64,000 nucleotides of DNA from Acidimicrobiaceae bacterium (GTDB lineage: Bacteria; Actinomycetota; Acidimicrobiia; Acidimicrobiales; RAAP-2), in the NCBI GenBank assembly GCA_003153575.1, contig PLZW01000035.1, forward strand, positions 142,175 to 206,174. Direction: 5' to 3'. Under the pieces are notes generated by a model. The model was not told where the DNA came from. It saw nothing but the letters and a program-made list of their open reading frames with translations, and made no database searches. Every line of letters starts with the position of its first letter. Position 1 is the stretch's first letter. Made by a program: the position numbers and the translations under genes. This document shows positions 8,734-16,886 of the stretch, in pieces.

Positions 8734-8762
8734 TTGTGTCGCCTCGTGCGCTGGGCCATACT
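8734..8762 (+). promoter_or_regulatory. Candidate sigma-A promoter for the ketoacyl synthase gene
   Basis: TTGTGT, a 17-base spacer and CATACT form a good housekeeping-type promoter about 87 bases before the ATG at 8849. It separates this gene from the upstream ipd operon. The rest of the 8511-8848 gap holds the hairpin and the tandem repeats listed separately; I see no small gene in it. Confidence 0.45.
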
Positions 8763-8848
8763 CTTGAACCAGCGGTCAACCGATGCAGGGCGCACGGTAA
8801 ACCCGGACCATCGGATCACCAGCGATCCCAGACCACCGAGGAGGCCAG

Positions 8849-10057
8849 ATGCCCCAAGCAGTCGACCCCTCCTCCTCGCTTCGGCGTGCGGGACGCGATA
8901 CACCGCTGAGCATCACCGGTGTCGGTGCGGTGACCGGCTACGGCTGGGGCGCCAAGCACGTGTGGGACGGCTTCATGCTCGGGGAGAGCGCGGTCCGCCT
9001 CCGCACGGGTCTCGAAGGCTTCGTCGACGGCGGGCAGGCCTACGTCGCCACCATCTCGGCCGACGGCGGACGACCCGGCGGTCCGAGCCGCTTCATGCGG
9101 GCCCTGCGCTTCGCGGCCAGAGAGGCGATCGCCGACGCCCTGGAACGCGGCTGGCGCCCCGGTCCCGTCGTCGGGGTCGTCCATTCGATGGTCCTCGGCG
9201 ACGTCGAGATGTGGCGCGACTACTACCGGACCCCGTCCGCCACCATCGGCGGACGCCAGTGGGTCCAGATGATGCCGGGCACCGTGATCTCCATGATGAT
9301 GAAAGAGAACGACTTCCACGGACCGGCCATGTCCGTGACGGCCATGTGCGCGTCGGGCAACGCCGGCATGATCACGGCCAAGTCGTGGATCGACTCGGGC
9401 ATCGCCTCCGACGTGATCCTCCTCGCCACCGACCTCTCCGGGATCCCGGAGAACCTCCGGCGCTTCCAGGACATCGGCGTCGCAGTCCTCGACTCGCCCC
9501 CGTTCGACGGCTGCCGTCCCTTCCAGGAAGGGAGCCGTGGATTCGTCGGCGGCGAGGCCGCCGTCGCCATGGTCCTGTCGAACCAGGACTCCGGTTCCTA
9601 CGCCGACGTCCTCGGCGGCGCCATGACGATGGACGCCTGGAGCGCGGTGTCCATCGCCCCCGACATGAAGGAGATGTTCCGCTGCTTCGAGGAGGCCCTC
9701 GAGGTGTCCGGCGTGGACGCGTCGGAAGTGGCCTACATCAACGCCCACGGGCCCGGCACCGCCCAGTGCGACGCGGCCGAGGCCCGGATCCTCGACGAGC
9801 TCTTCCCGGACGCCCACGGCATCTTTTCGGTCAAGCCACTGACCGGGCACTGCCAGGCCGCCTCCTCGACGGTCGAGCTGCTCGCCACCATCTACGCGTT
9901 CCAGTCCGGCTACGTCCCCGCACCACCGCAGGTGGCACCCGGGCATCCCCGGTTGATCGCCGGACGGACCCCTCGCCGCCCCGGCATGATGGTCAAGTCC
10001 TCGATCGGACTGGGTGGATACAACTCGGCCATCGTGGTCGCCGAGCCCCGCCCGTAG
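8849..10057 (+). CDS. Beta-ketoacyl synthase (KAS I/II-like) fold enzyme
   Basis: A 402-residue condensing enzyme. The three catalytic landmarks are visible: nucleophilic Cys167 in AMCASGNAG, His300 in NAHGPGTAQCDAAEA and His334 in KPLTGHCQAAS with the preceding Lys. It should thus be able to form an acyl-enzyme and decarboxylate a malonyl thioester, or act as a related thiolytic or acyltransfer enzyme. There is no neighbouring ACP, ketoreductase or malonyltransferase gene, which is unusual for fatty acid or polyketide synthesis. It starts with a good GAGGAGG site five bases upstream. Its position directly behind the ipd operon suggests, but does not show, a link to steroid or lipid metabolism. 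Confidence 0.85.
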   Translation: MPQAVDPSSSLRRAGRDTPLSITGVGAVTGYGWGAKHVWDGFMLGESAVRLRTGLEGFVDGGQAYVATISADGGRPGGPSRFMRALRFAAREAIADALERGWRPGPVVGVVHSMVLGDVEMWRDYYRTPSATIGGRQWVQMMPGTVISMMMKENDFHGPAMSVTAMCASGNAGMITAKSWIDSGIASDVILLATDLSGIPENLRRFQDIGVAVLDSPPFDGCRPFQEGSRGFVGGEAAVAMVLSNQDSGSYADVLGGAMTMDAWSAVSIAPDMKEMFRCFEEALEVSGVDASEVAYINAHGPGTAQCDAAEARILDELFPDAHGIFSVKPLTGHCQAASSTVELLATIYAFQSGYVPAPPQVAPGHPRLIAGRTPRRPGMMVKSSIGLGGYNSAIVVAEPRP

Positions 10058-10147
10058 CCCATCGGGCCGACCCCGTTGCGACTATCAGTCGCAATGCGGA
10101 ACACAGGCGCTAAAGGCCGGGAAGCGTCAGGCCGATGACATGGGCCT

Positions 10148-13100
10148 ATGGTCATTTCGAGCAAGTTCGAAGGTGGTCGGCCCGGGGTATCGTTCGACCG
10201 CGTCGAGCTCGAGGACGAATCGCTCCTCCATCCGTTCGAACTCTCCCGGAAGATCGACCTTGACGGGGCGGGCGTCAGCACCCTGACCTGGGTGTACGAC
10301 CGGATCGAGGACGCCGTCCTGTGGTCCGCCCCCGTGGAGACCCTGTTCGGGTTCGCCCCCGGGGTCAGGGGGTTCGCCATCAACGGCGCGCCGTCCGTCG
10401 ACGTCGCGTCCGAGGGCGCCAGCGACCACGCCCGCCCCATCGGCCCGGAGCTCCACCTCGACTACGCCGACCCGACCGACCTCGGCCTCGAGATCCTGGC
10501 CCCGATCCTCGCCCCCATCCGGGCCGGGGCGCCGGTGGGCCAGTACGACCTGCGCACCCGGGTCTCCTGCCCCGACGGCACCGAGCACCACCTGGTGATC
10601 CGGGCCTCGGCCGTCGGTGACACCGACGACACCGTCACCGCCGCCCATCGCTTCGATCCCGAGACCTATCTGACGGGCGTGATCGTCGACGTCACCGCGC
10701 AGTCCGAGTTCGAGCGCGAACTCAGCAGCCTCGTCGACCGCTACCGGCTCCTCACCGAGGTCTCCCCCGACCTGGTGATCGTCCACCAGGACGGCCTCCT
10801 GGTGTACGGCAACCGCGCCGCCGTCAAGAAGTGGGGAGCCACCTCGATGACGGAGTACTACGGGCACCCGATCACAGACTTCGTCCACCCCGGTGACGTC
10901 GCCGACGGCCTCGAGCGCATCGCCGCGCTGACCGAGGACGGCCAGTTCGTCGAGCACGGCGAGGCCCGGATCATTTCTCCGGACGGGACCGTCACCGTCA
11001 TGGAGATCACCAGCATCCGCACCACATGGGGCGGCGAGCCCGCCTTCCAGGTGATCCTGCGCGACGTGTCCGAGCGGCGGGCCGCCGAGGCCGCCGCCCG
11101 CTACCGAGCCAGCCTGGTGGCCCACGTGTCCGACGCCATCATCGGCATCGACGCCGACGGGCTCATCGAGTCGTGGAACGAGGCCGCGCAGTCCATCTAC
11201 GGCTGGTCCGAGGCCGACGTGGCCGGCCTGTCCATCGGGACGGTGGTGACGGCCAACCGGTCGGACAGCGCCGCCATCCTCGAACGCGGGCCCCACACCC
11301 ACCATCGCAAGGACGGCTCCTCGGTCGACGTGCTCGTCTCGATCGACCCGCTGATCGACGACACCTTCCAGCCTTCGGGCTGGGTGGTGGTGTGCACCGA
11401 GCTCACCGACGCCCGCCAGGCCGAAGCCGGACGTCGGGCGGCCGAGGAGCGCTACGAGGCGGTCGTCGCCTCCTTGAGCGAGGGCATCATCCTGTTCGAC
11501 GAGGCCGGCAAGGTCAGCGCCCACAACCAGGCTGCGGCGTCCATCCTCGGCAGCCGCCTGACGGAGGCGAACGGCCACCGCCTCTTCACCGGGTCGTCCA
11601 TCGCCACCTCGACCGAGGGGTTCCCCCTCACGCCGTCCATGTTCCCCCACGTCAGGACCCTGGCCACCGGCGAGTCCGAGGACGGCGTGGTCATCGGGGT
11701 CACCGACGACCACGGCCGGCGCCAGTGGCTGTCGATGAGCTCCCGCCTCCTGTCCGGCGCCAGTCAGGCCGATTCCCCCATGGTGGTCTGCTCGTTCACC
11801 GACGTGACCGACCGCCGGGCGGCCGAGGCCCAGCTGCACTGGCTCGCCTACCACGACTCGCTGACCGGGCTCGGCAACCGCTCGTACTTCAACGACGAGC
11901 TCGAGCGCGAGCTGCTGATGGCCATGCAGAGCGACGCCAACCTCGCCGTGCTCTTCATCGACCTCGACCGCTTCAAGCTGGTCAACGACTCGTTCGGCCA
12001 CGCCAGCGGCGACGAGCTGCTCCTCGAGCTGGCCCGTCGTTTCAAGACGGCGGCCCGCAAGGGCGACGTGGTGAGCCGGTTCAGCGGCGACGAGTTCGTG
12101 GTGCTGTGCCCGAATGTGCGCGACGGCGACCACGCCGTCGAACTGGCCGAGGAGTACTCGCGGGTGGTCGATGCGCCGTTCCGGCTGTCGACCGGTCGCT
12201 CGGTGGTCGTCACCTGCAGTGTGGGGGTGGCTTTCGTGGAGCGGGGACGCCAGAGCGCGCAGGACATCCTCCAGCAGGCCGACACCGCCATGTTCAAGGC
12301 CAAGGGCAAGGGCCGGTCGCGGATCGAGGTGTTCGACGAGTCGCTGCGGGTCAACTCGGTGGCCCGACTCGAGATCTACGACGACCTCCGCCACTCCATC
12401 GAGCACGACGAACTCGTCGTCCACTATCAGCCCATCGCCTCGGTGTCCGACGGCACCATCGTGGCCCTCGAGGCCCTCGTGCGCTGGAACCACCCCACCC
12501 GCGGGTTGCTCGGCCCGATGGAGTTCATCCCCTTCGCCGAAGAGACCGATCTCATCTTCTCGCTCGGCCGGTGGGTCCTGCGCGAGGCGTGCACCACCAT
12601 GGCGCGCTGGCGCAACGACGTACCCGGCGCCCAGGACGCCTACATCGCCGTCAACCTGTCGGTCCACCAGCTCAGCGACGTCTCGCTGCTCGACTCCATC
12701 GCCGCGGCGCTGGCCGACTCGGGCCTGCCGCCCGAGGCGCTGGTGCTCGAGGTGACCGAGTCACTCCTGATGAGCGAGACCCAGGAGACGATCGACGCCC
12801 TCGGCGGGATCCATGCCATGGGCGTGGGCCTGGCCATCGACGACTTCGGCACCGGGGAGTCGTCGCTGGCCCGCCTGAAGCGGTTCCCGGTGAAGGTCCT
12901 GAAGATCGACAAGTCCTTCGTCGACGGCCTCGGGATTCTCGAGACCGACGAGGCCATCGTGGCCGCCATCGTCCAGCTGTCGAAGGCGCTGGGCCTGGTG
13001 GTCCTGGCCGAGGGGGTCGAGACCCCCGCCCAGCTCGAGCGGGTGGCGGCCCTCGGATGCGACCTCTATCAGGGCTACCTGATGTCGCGACCGATCAGCG

Positions 13101-13162
13101 CCGACCACGTCGACTTCGCCAAAAAGGCGGAGACGACCCCGCAGACAGACCTCCCCGCGTAG
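10148..13162 (+). CDS. PAS-PAS-PAS-GGDEF-EAL c-di-GMP turnover protein
   Basis: A 1004-residue cytoplasmic signalling protein with no visible transmembrane segment. Three or four PAS-like modules occupy about residues 35-560 (for example DLVIVHQDGLLVYGNRAA, DAIIGIDADGLIESWNEAA, EGIILFDEAGKVSAHNQAA), followed by a GGDEF domain at about 570-730 (LTGLGNRSYF, RFSGDEFVVL) and an EAL domain at about 745-990. The EAL residues look complete: EALVRW at 774, EVTES, DDFGTG, LKIDKSF, AEGVET and QGYLMSRP. The GGDEF motif reads SGDEF, a tolerated variant. The balance of synthesis and breakdown of c-di-GMP cannot be told from sequence. The start is uncertain because no clear ribosome site precedes the ATG at 10148. 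Confidence 0.92.
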   Translation: MVISSKFEGGRPGVSFDRVELEDESLLHPFELSRKIDLDGAGVSTLTWVYDRIEDAVLWSAPVETLFGFAPGVRGFAINGAPSVDVASEGASDHARPIGPELHLDYADPTDLGLEILAPILAPIRAGAPVGQYDLRTRVSCPDGTEHHLVIRASAVGDTDDTVTAAHRFDPETYLTGVIVDVTAQSEFERELSSLVDRYRLLTEVSPDLVIVHQDGLLVYGNRAAVKKWGATSMTEYYGHPITDFVHPGDVADGLERIAALTEDGQFVEHGEARIISPDGTVTVMEITSIRTTWGGEPAFQVILRDVSERRAAEAAARYRASLVAHVSDAIIGIDADGLIESWNEAAQSIYGWSEADVAGLSIGTVVTANRSDSAAILERGPHTHHRKDGSSVDVLVSIDPLIDDTFQPSGWVVVCTELTDARQAEAGRRAAEERYEAVVASLSEGIILFDEAGKVSAHNQAAASILGSRLTEANGHRLFTGSSIATSTEGFPLTPSMFPHVRTLATGESEDGVVIGVTDDHGRRQWLSMSSRLLSGASQADSPMVVCSFTDVTDRRAAEAQLHWLAYHDSLTGLGNRSYFNDELERELLMAMQSDANLAVLFIDLDRFKLVNDSFGHASGDELLLELARRFKTAARKGDVVSRFSGDEFVVLCPNVRDGDHAVELAEEYSRVVDAPFRLSTGRSVVVTCSVGVAFVERGRQSAQDILQQADTAMFKAKGKGRSRIEVFDESLRVNSVARLEIYDDLRHSIEHDELVVHYQPIASVSDGTIVALEALVRWNHPTRGLLGPMEFIPFAEETDLIFSLGRWVLREACTTMARWRNDVPGAQDAYIAVNLSVHQLSDVSLLDSIAAALADSGLPPEALVLEVTESLLMSETQETIDALGGIHAMGVGLAIDDFGTGESSLARLKRFPVKVLKIDKSFVDGLGILETDEAIVAAIVQLSKALGLVVLAEGVETPAQLERVAALGCDLYQGYLMSRPISADHVDFAKKAETTPQTDLPA

Positions 13163-13175
13163 CGGCGTGTTCCGG

Positions 13176-13193
13176 CACCCGCTATGCGGGGTG
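13176..13193. terminator. Imperfect hairpin between convergent genes
   Basis: CACCCGC-TAT-GCGGGGTG can form a seven-pair stem with one bulged G and a three-base loop, just after the stop of the PAS-GGDEF-EAL gene and before the convergent thiolase stop. A second GC-rich inverted repeat follows within 40 bases. It may serve as a shared terminator. Confidence 0.4.
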
Positions 13194-13231
13194 GGCCCGC
13201 GCCACCCTCCGGGGTCGGCGCGCGCCCGCCC

Positions 13232-14437
13232 TCAGCCCAGGCGCTCGATGATGGTGGCGTTGGCCTGGCCGCCGCCTTCGCACATCGTCTGGAGTCCGTA
13301 GCGGGCGCCGGTGCGCTCCATCTCGTTGAGCAGGGTGGCCATGAGGCGCGCGCCCGACCCACCGGTCGGGTGGCCGATGGCGATGGCCCCGCCGTTGACG
13401 TTCACCCGGTCCATGTCCGGGTGGTACTCCTTCTCCCAGGCCAGCACCACCGAGGCGAACGCCTCGTTGATCTCGACGAGGTCGATGTCGTCCAGGGACA
13501 GCTTCGCCTTCTCGAGCACCAACGCCGTCGCCGGGATCGGAGCGGTGAGCATGATGACCGGGTCGTTGGCCGCCACCGCGAAGGTGTGGAACCGGGCCCG
13601 AGGGGTGAGGCCCAGCTGGGCGGCCCGCTCCTCGGACATGATCAGCACAGCCGCCGCACCGTCCGAGATCTGCGACGACGAGGCCGCCGTGACCAGTCCG
13701 CCCTCCACGAAGCACGGTGGCAGCGAAGCCAGCTTGTCGTAGGTGGAGCCGGCCCGCACGCCCTCGTCGAAGGCGAGGTCGCCCTCGTCGGCCGGATCGC
13801 CCTCGTCGGTGCCGGCCACCGCCACCTTGTCCTCGATCCGGGCGCGACGGGTGGCCAGCGGGACGATCTCGCGCTCGAAGCGGCCCTCGGCGATGGCGCG
13901 GGCGGCCCGTTCGTGGGACCGGAGAGCGAATCGGTCCATCTCCTCGCGGGTGATGCCCCAGCGACGGGCGATCTCCTCGGCGCACAGGCCCTGGTGGATG
14001 AAGTCGAACCGGTCGTGCACGGTCGGCCCGTACGCCTCACCCGGGCCGTGGTCGGTCGTCGACCCGATCGGCACCCGGCTCATGGCCTCGACCCCGCCGC
14101 CGATCACGATGTCCATGGCCCCCGACGCCACCGCCTGGGCGGCGAAGTGGACGGCCTGCTGGGCCGATCCGCACTGCCGGTCGACGGTGGTGCCCGGCAC
14201 CGTGTCGGGAAAGCCGGCGGCGAGCGCGGCGTTGCGTCCGATGTTCATGGCCTGCTCGCCCACCGTCATGGTGCAGCCGAAGACCACGTCCTCCACCAGC
14301 GCCGGATCGAGGTCGTTGCGGGCGATCAGCGCGGCGAGCGGCTGGGCGGCGAGATCGACCGCATGCCAGCCGGACAGTCGTCCGTTCTTCTTCCCTACCG
14401 GAGTGCGGACGACGTCGACGATCACAGCGCTGGCCAT
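13232..14437 (-). CDS. fadA6: FadA6-like acetyl-CoA acyltransferase (thiolase)
   Basis: A 401-residue thiolase starting MASAVIVDVVRTPVGKKNGRLSG. Catalytic residues are intact: Cys89 in VDRQCGSAQQA, His356 in AIGHPTGGSGARL and Cys386 in MCEGGGQANAT. In M. tuberculosis FadA6 (Rv3556c) thiolyses the MOODA-CoA formed after ring C opening, and it lies close to ipdABC there as here, so that role is likely. The start at 14437 has CACAAT six bases upstream and no ribosome site, which fits a leaderless mRNA. It diverges from a fadE pair across a perfect 9-bp-arm palindrome (site B). Confidence 0.88.
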   Translation of the reverse strand: MASAVIVDVVRTPVGKKNGRLSGWHAVDLAAQPLAALIARNDLDPALVEDVVFGCTMTVGEQAMNIGRNAALAAGFPDTVPGTTVDRQCGSAQQAVHFAAQAVASGAMDIVIGGGVEAMSRVPIGSTTDHGPGEAYGPTVHDRFDFIHQGLCAEEIARRWGITREEMDRFALRSHERAARAIAEGRFEREIVPLATRRARIEDKVAVAGTDEGDPADEGDLAFDEGVRAGSTYDKLASLPPCFVEGGLVTAASSSQISDGAAAVLIMSEERAAQLGLTPRARFHTFAVAANDPVIMLTAPIPATALVLEKAKLSLDDIDLVEINEAFASVVLAWEKEYHPDMDRVNVNGGAIAIGHPTGGSGARLMATLLNEMERTGARYGLQTMCEGGGQANATIIERLG

Positions 14438-14470
14438 ACAGCCATTGTGCCCGATGGGCCACGGTTGCCG

Positions 14471-14495
14471 GAAATCTGAAGGTGTGTCAGATTTC
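14471..14495. promoter_or_regulatory. Operator palindrome, site B (fadA6 / fadE divergent promoter)
   Basis: GAAATCTGA-AGGTGTG-TCAGATTTC has perfect 9-bp arms around a 7-base centre, and its core in the other direction reads CTGACACACCTTCAG, matching the repeated motif of this locus. On the plus strand it lies between a TTGCCG -35 and a CAGATT -10 with a 17-base spacer, overlapping the latter. Binding of a dimeric repressor, most likely of the TetR family, would block both genes. It is the most symmetric of the four copies. Confidence 0.75.
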
Positions 14496-14548
14496 GGAGC
14501 GACCGCGACGTGCGTGGATCGCACCCGTCCGAGCGAGGGACGCACCTG

Positions 14549-15727
14549 ATGGACCGACCGATGGACCTGCACTACTCCGACGCCCAGGAGGCGTTCCGGG
14601 CCGAGGCCAGGGCGTGGCTGGCCGGCCACGCACCCGCACCCCGGTCGCTGCCCTCGCTCGACACCGCCGACGGCTTTGAGGCCCACCGGGCCTGGGAGGC
14701 CGAGATGTACGCCGACCGCTGGTCGGTGGTGTCATGGCCCGAGGCGTTCGGAGGCCGGGGCGTCGGCATCATCGAGTGGTTGGTCTTCGAAGAGGAGTAC
14801 TGGCGGGCCCAGGCCCCGCTGCGGGTCAGCCAGAACGGGGTCTTCCTCCTGGCCCCGACCATGTTCGAGTTCGGCACCGACGCCCAGAAGGCGCGCTTCC
14901 TGCCCCCGATGGCATCGGCCGCGGAGATCTGGTGCCAGGGCTGGTCCGAGCCCGATGCCGGCAGCGACCTGGCCGGCATCCGCAGCCGGGCCCGGCGCTC
15001 CGACGCCGAGGGCGGGTGGGTCCTCTCCGGGCAGAAGACGTGGGCGTCGCGGGGAGCTTTCGCCGAGTGGTGCTTCGGGCTGTTCCGCACCGACCCGGAG
15101 GCCGAACGCCACCGGGGGCTGACCTACTTCCTGATCGACATGGCCACCCCGGGGGTGACCGTGCGCCCCATCCCCCAGATCGACGGCGAGACCGGCTTCG
15201 CCGAACTGTTCTTCGAGGACGTCTTCGTGGCCGACGACCTGGTCCTCGGCCAGGTCGGCCACGGGTGGAACGTGGCCATGGCCACGGCCGGCTCCGAGCG
15301 CGGACTCAGCCTGCGCAGCCCGGCCCGCTACAGCCGGGCCGCCGACCGGCTGGTCGACCTCTACGCCGATCGCCTGGCCGTCGACCCCGCCCGGGCGGCA
15401 CGCAGCGCCGACGCCGTGGCCCGGGCCTGGATGGACGCCGAGGCCTACCGATTGAACACGTTGTGGACCGCCACGCGGGTGCTCGACGGCGGGTCGGTGG
15501 GCCCCGAGGCCAGCGCCAACAAGATCCATTGGTCGGAGACGGACCTGGCCATCCACCGGGCCGCCCTCGACCTGCTCGGCCCCGAGGCCGAGCTCCACGG
15601 GGACGGGGTCGACGCCCCGTGGCTCGACGGGTACCTGTTCGCCCTGGCCGGACCCATCTATGCCGGCACCAACGAGATCCAGCGGAACGTGGTGGCCGAG
15701 CGCATGCTCGGGCTGCCGCGGGGCTGA
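14549..15727 (+). CDS. Acyl-CoA dehydrogenase, FadE-type, larger subunit of a pair
   Basis: A 392-residue acyl-CoA dehydrogenase. FAD and substrate landmarks are WCQGWSEPDAGSDLAGI, VLSGQKTWAS and IYAGTNEIQRNVVAERMLGLPRG at the end. The C-terminal Glu of the MCAD type (YEGT) is replaced by Ala (YAGT), but a Glu at GSERGL lies where isovaleryl-CoA-type enzymes keep their base. The ATG at 14549 is preferred because GAGGGA lies eight bases upstream; 14510 and 14561 are alternatives. It is followed 12 bases later by a shorter FadE, the pattern of the alpha2beta2 FadE pairs that process steroid-derived CoA esters in mycobacteria. The exact substrate is unknown. Confidence 0.88.
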   Translation: MDRPMDLHYSDAQEAFRAEARAWLAGHAPAPRSLPSLDTADGFEAHRAWEAEMYADRWSVVSWPEAFGGRGVGIIEWLVFEEEYWRAQAPLRVSQNGVFLLAPTMFEFGTDAQKARFLPPMASAAEIWCQGWSEPDAGSDLAGIRSRARRSDAEGGWVLSGQKTWASRGAFAEWCFGLFRTDPEAERHRGLTYFLIDMATPGVTVRPIPQIDGETGFAELFFEDVFVADDLVLGQVGHGWNVAMATAGSERGLSLRSPARYSRAADRLVDLYADRLAVDPARAARSADAVARAWMDAEAYRLNTLWTATRVLDGGSVGPEASANKIHWSETDLAIHRAALDLLGPEAELHGDGVDAPWLDGYLFALAGPIYAGTNEIQRNVVAERMLGLPRG

Positions 15728-15739
15728 GGGGACAAAGCG

Positions 15740-16798
15740 ATGCACTTCGCCTTCTCCGACCAGCAGCTCGAATTCCGTGACGCCGTCCGCCAGGTGCTGG
15801 CCAAGGAGTGCACCACCGACGACCTCCGGGCCGCCGTCGACGCCCCATCGGCCCGGACGCCCCGGTGGGCCACGCTGGCCGAGTTGGGCGTGGTCGGACT
15901 GACCGTCCCCGAGGCCCACGGGGGATTCGGCCTGGGACTGGTCGACCTGGTCGCCCTGGTGGAGGAAGCCGGCCGGGTGGCGCTGCCCGAGCCCCTGGTC
16001 GAGACCACCGGACTCGCCGCCCCGCTGCTGGCCGAATTGGCCGCGGACGGGAGCGACGGCGAGGCCGATCCCCGGGTCACTGGCTGGCTGGGCGGGATCG
16101 CCAAGGGGGGCGTGGCCGCCGCGGTGGGCGACGCCGGACGGCCCACGGCACCCATCGCGGGGGCCGACGGGGCCGACCTCCTGCTGCTGGTGACCGACGT
16201 GTCGGGCCGGCTCGAACTGCACGGGCTCGACGCAGGCGCCTGCCCCGTCACCCCGGTGGCGTCCCTCGACCCGACCCGTCGCCTGGGGGCGCCCGCATGG
16301 GAGCCGTCGCCGGCCACCCTGCTCGCCTACGGGCCCCGAGTGGATGCCATGGTCGACCGCACCGCCGACCGGGCGGCCGTGGTCGTCGGCGCTGAGCTGC
16401 TCGGCCTGGCTGACGCCATGATCACCATGACCGCCTCCTACGCCAGGGACCGCCAGCAGTTCGGCAAGCCGATCGGCAGCTTCCAGGCCGTGAAGCACCT
16501 GGTGGCCGGGGCCCAGGTCCTGCTCGAGTTCGCCCGGCCCGTGGTCTACGGGGCCGCCTGGGCCCTGGACGAACGGGCGCCCGACGCCACCCGGGCGGCG
16601 TCCGTGGCCAAGGCCTACGCCTCGGAGGCGGCCCTCGAGGCGGCCCGGGTGGCCCTCCAGGTGCACGGGGCCATCGGCTACACGTGGGAGTGCGACCTCC
16701 ACCTCTTCCTCAAACGCTCGTGGGCGTTGGCCGAGTCGTGGGGGTCAGCCGGCGACCACCGGGCCCGGCTCCTGTCATCGCTGCTCGACGGGCGCTGA
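15740..16798 (+). CDS. Acyl-CoA dehydrogenase, FadE-type, shorter partner subunit
   Basis: A 352-residue acyl-CoA dehydrogenase with a divergent, compacted middle beta domain. The C-terminal domain is clear: YARDRQQFGKPIGSFQAVKHLVAGAQVLLE and VALQVHGAIGYTWECDLHLFLKR. The N-terminus MHFAFSDQQLEFRDAVRQVLAKEC is typical. No ER-type base is seen at the position it has in the upstream partner, consistent with a subunit that contributes FAD binding to a shared active site in a heterotetramer; this last point is inference. It is co-transcribed with the preceding fadE and convergent with the CHAP gene. Confidence 0.87.
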   Translation: MHFAFSDQQLEFRDAVRQVLAKECTTDDLRAAVDAPSARTPRWATLAELGVVGLTVPEAHGGFGLGLVDLVALVEEAGRVALPEPLVETTGLAAPLLAELAADGSDGEADPRVTGWLGGIAKGGVAAAVGDAGRPTAPIAGADGADLLLLVTDVSGRLELHGLDAGACPVTPVASLDPTRRLGAPAWEPSPATLLAYGPRVDAMVDRTADRAAVVVGAELLGLADAMITMTASYARDRQQFGKPIGSFQAVKHLVAGAQVLLEFARPVVYGAAWALDERAPDATRAASVAKAYASEAALEAARVALQVHGAIGYTWECDLHLFLKRSWALAESWGSAGDHRARLLSSLLDGR

Positions 16799-16886
16799 AC
16801 CCGGCGTTCGACCCAACCCGGAGTCGGCGCGCTACGCCGCCGCGTCGGCCGGTCTCGCCGATCGGACGACGACCCGGTCGGCCGGT

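Noticed and set aside
10127-12667. 846-residue minus-strand ORF
   Set aside because: Shadow of the PAS-GGDEF-EAL gene; composition dominated by Val, Gly, Asp and His from reversed codons.
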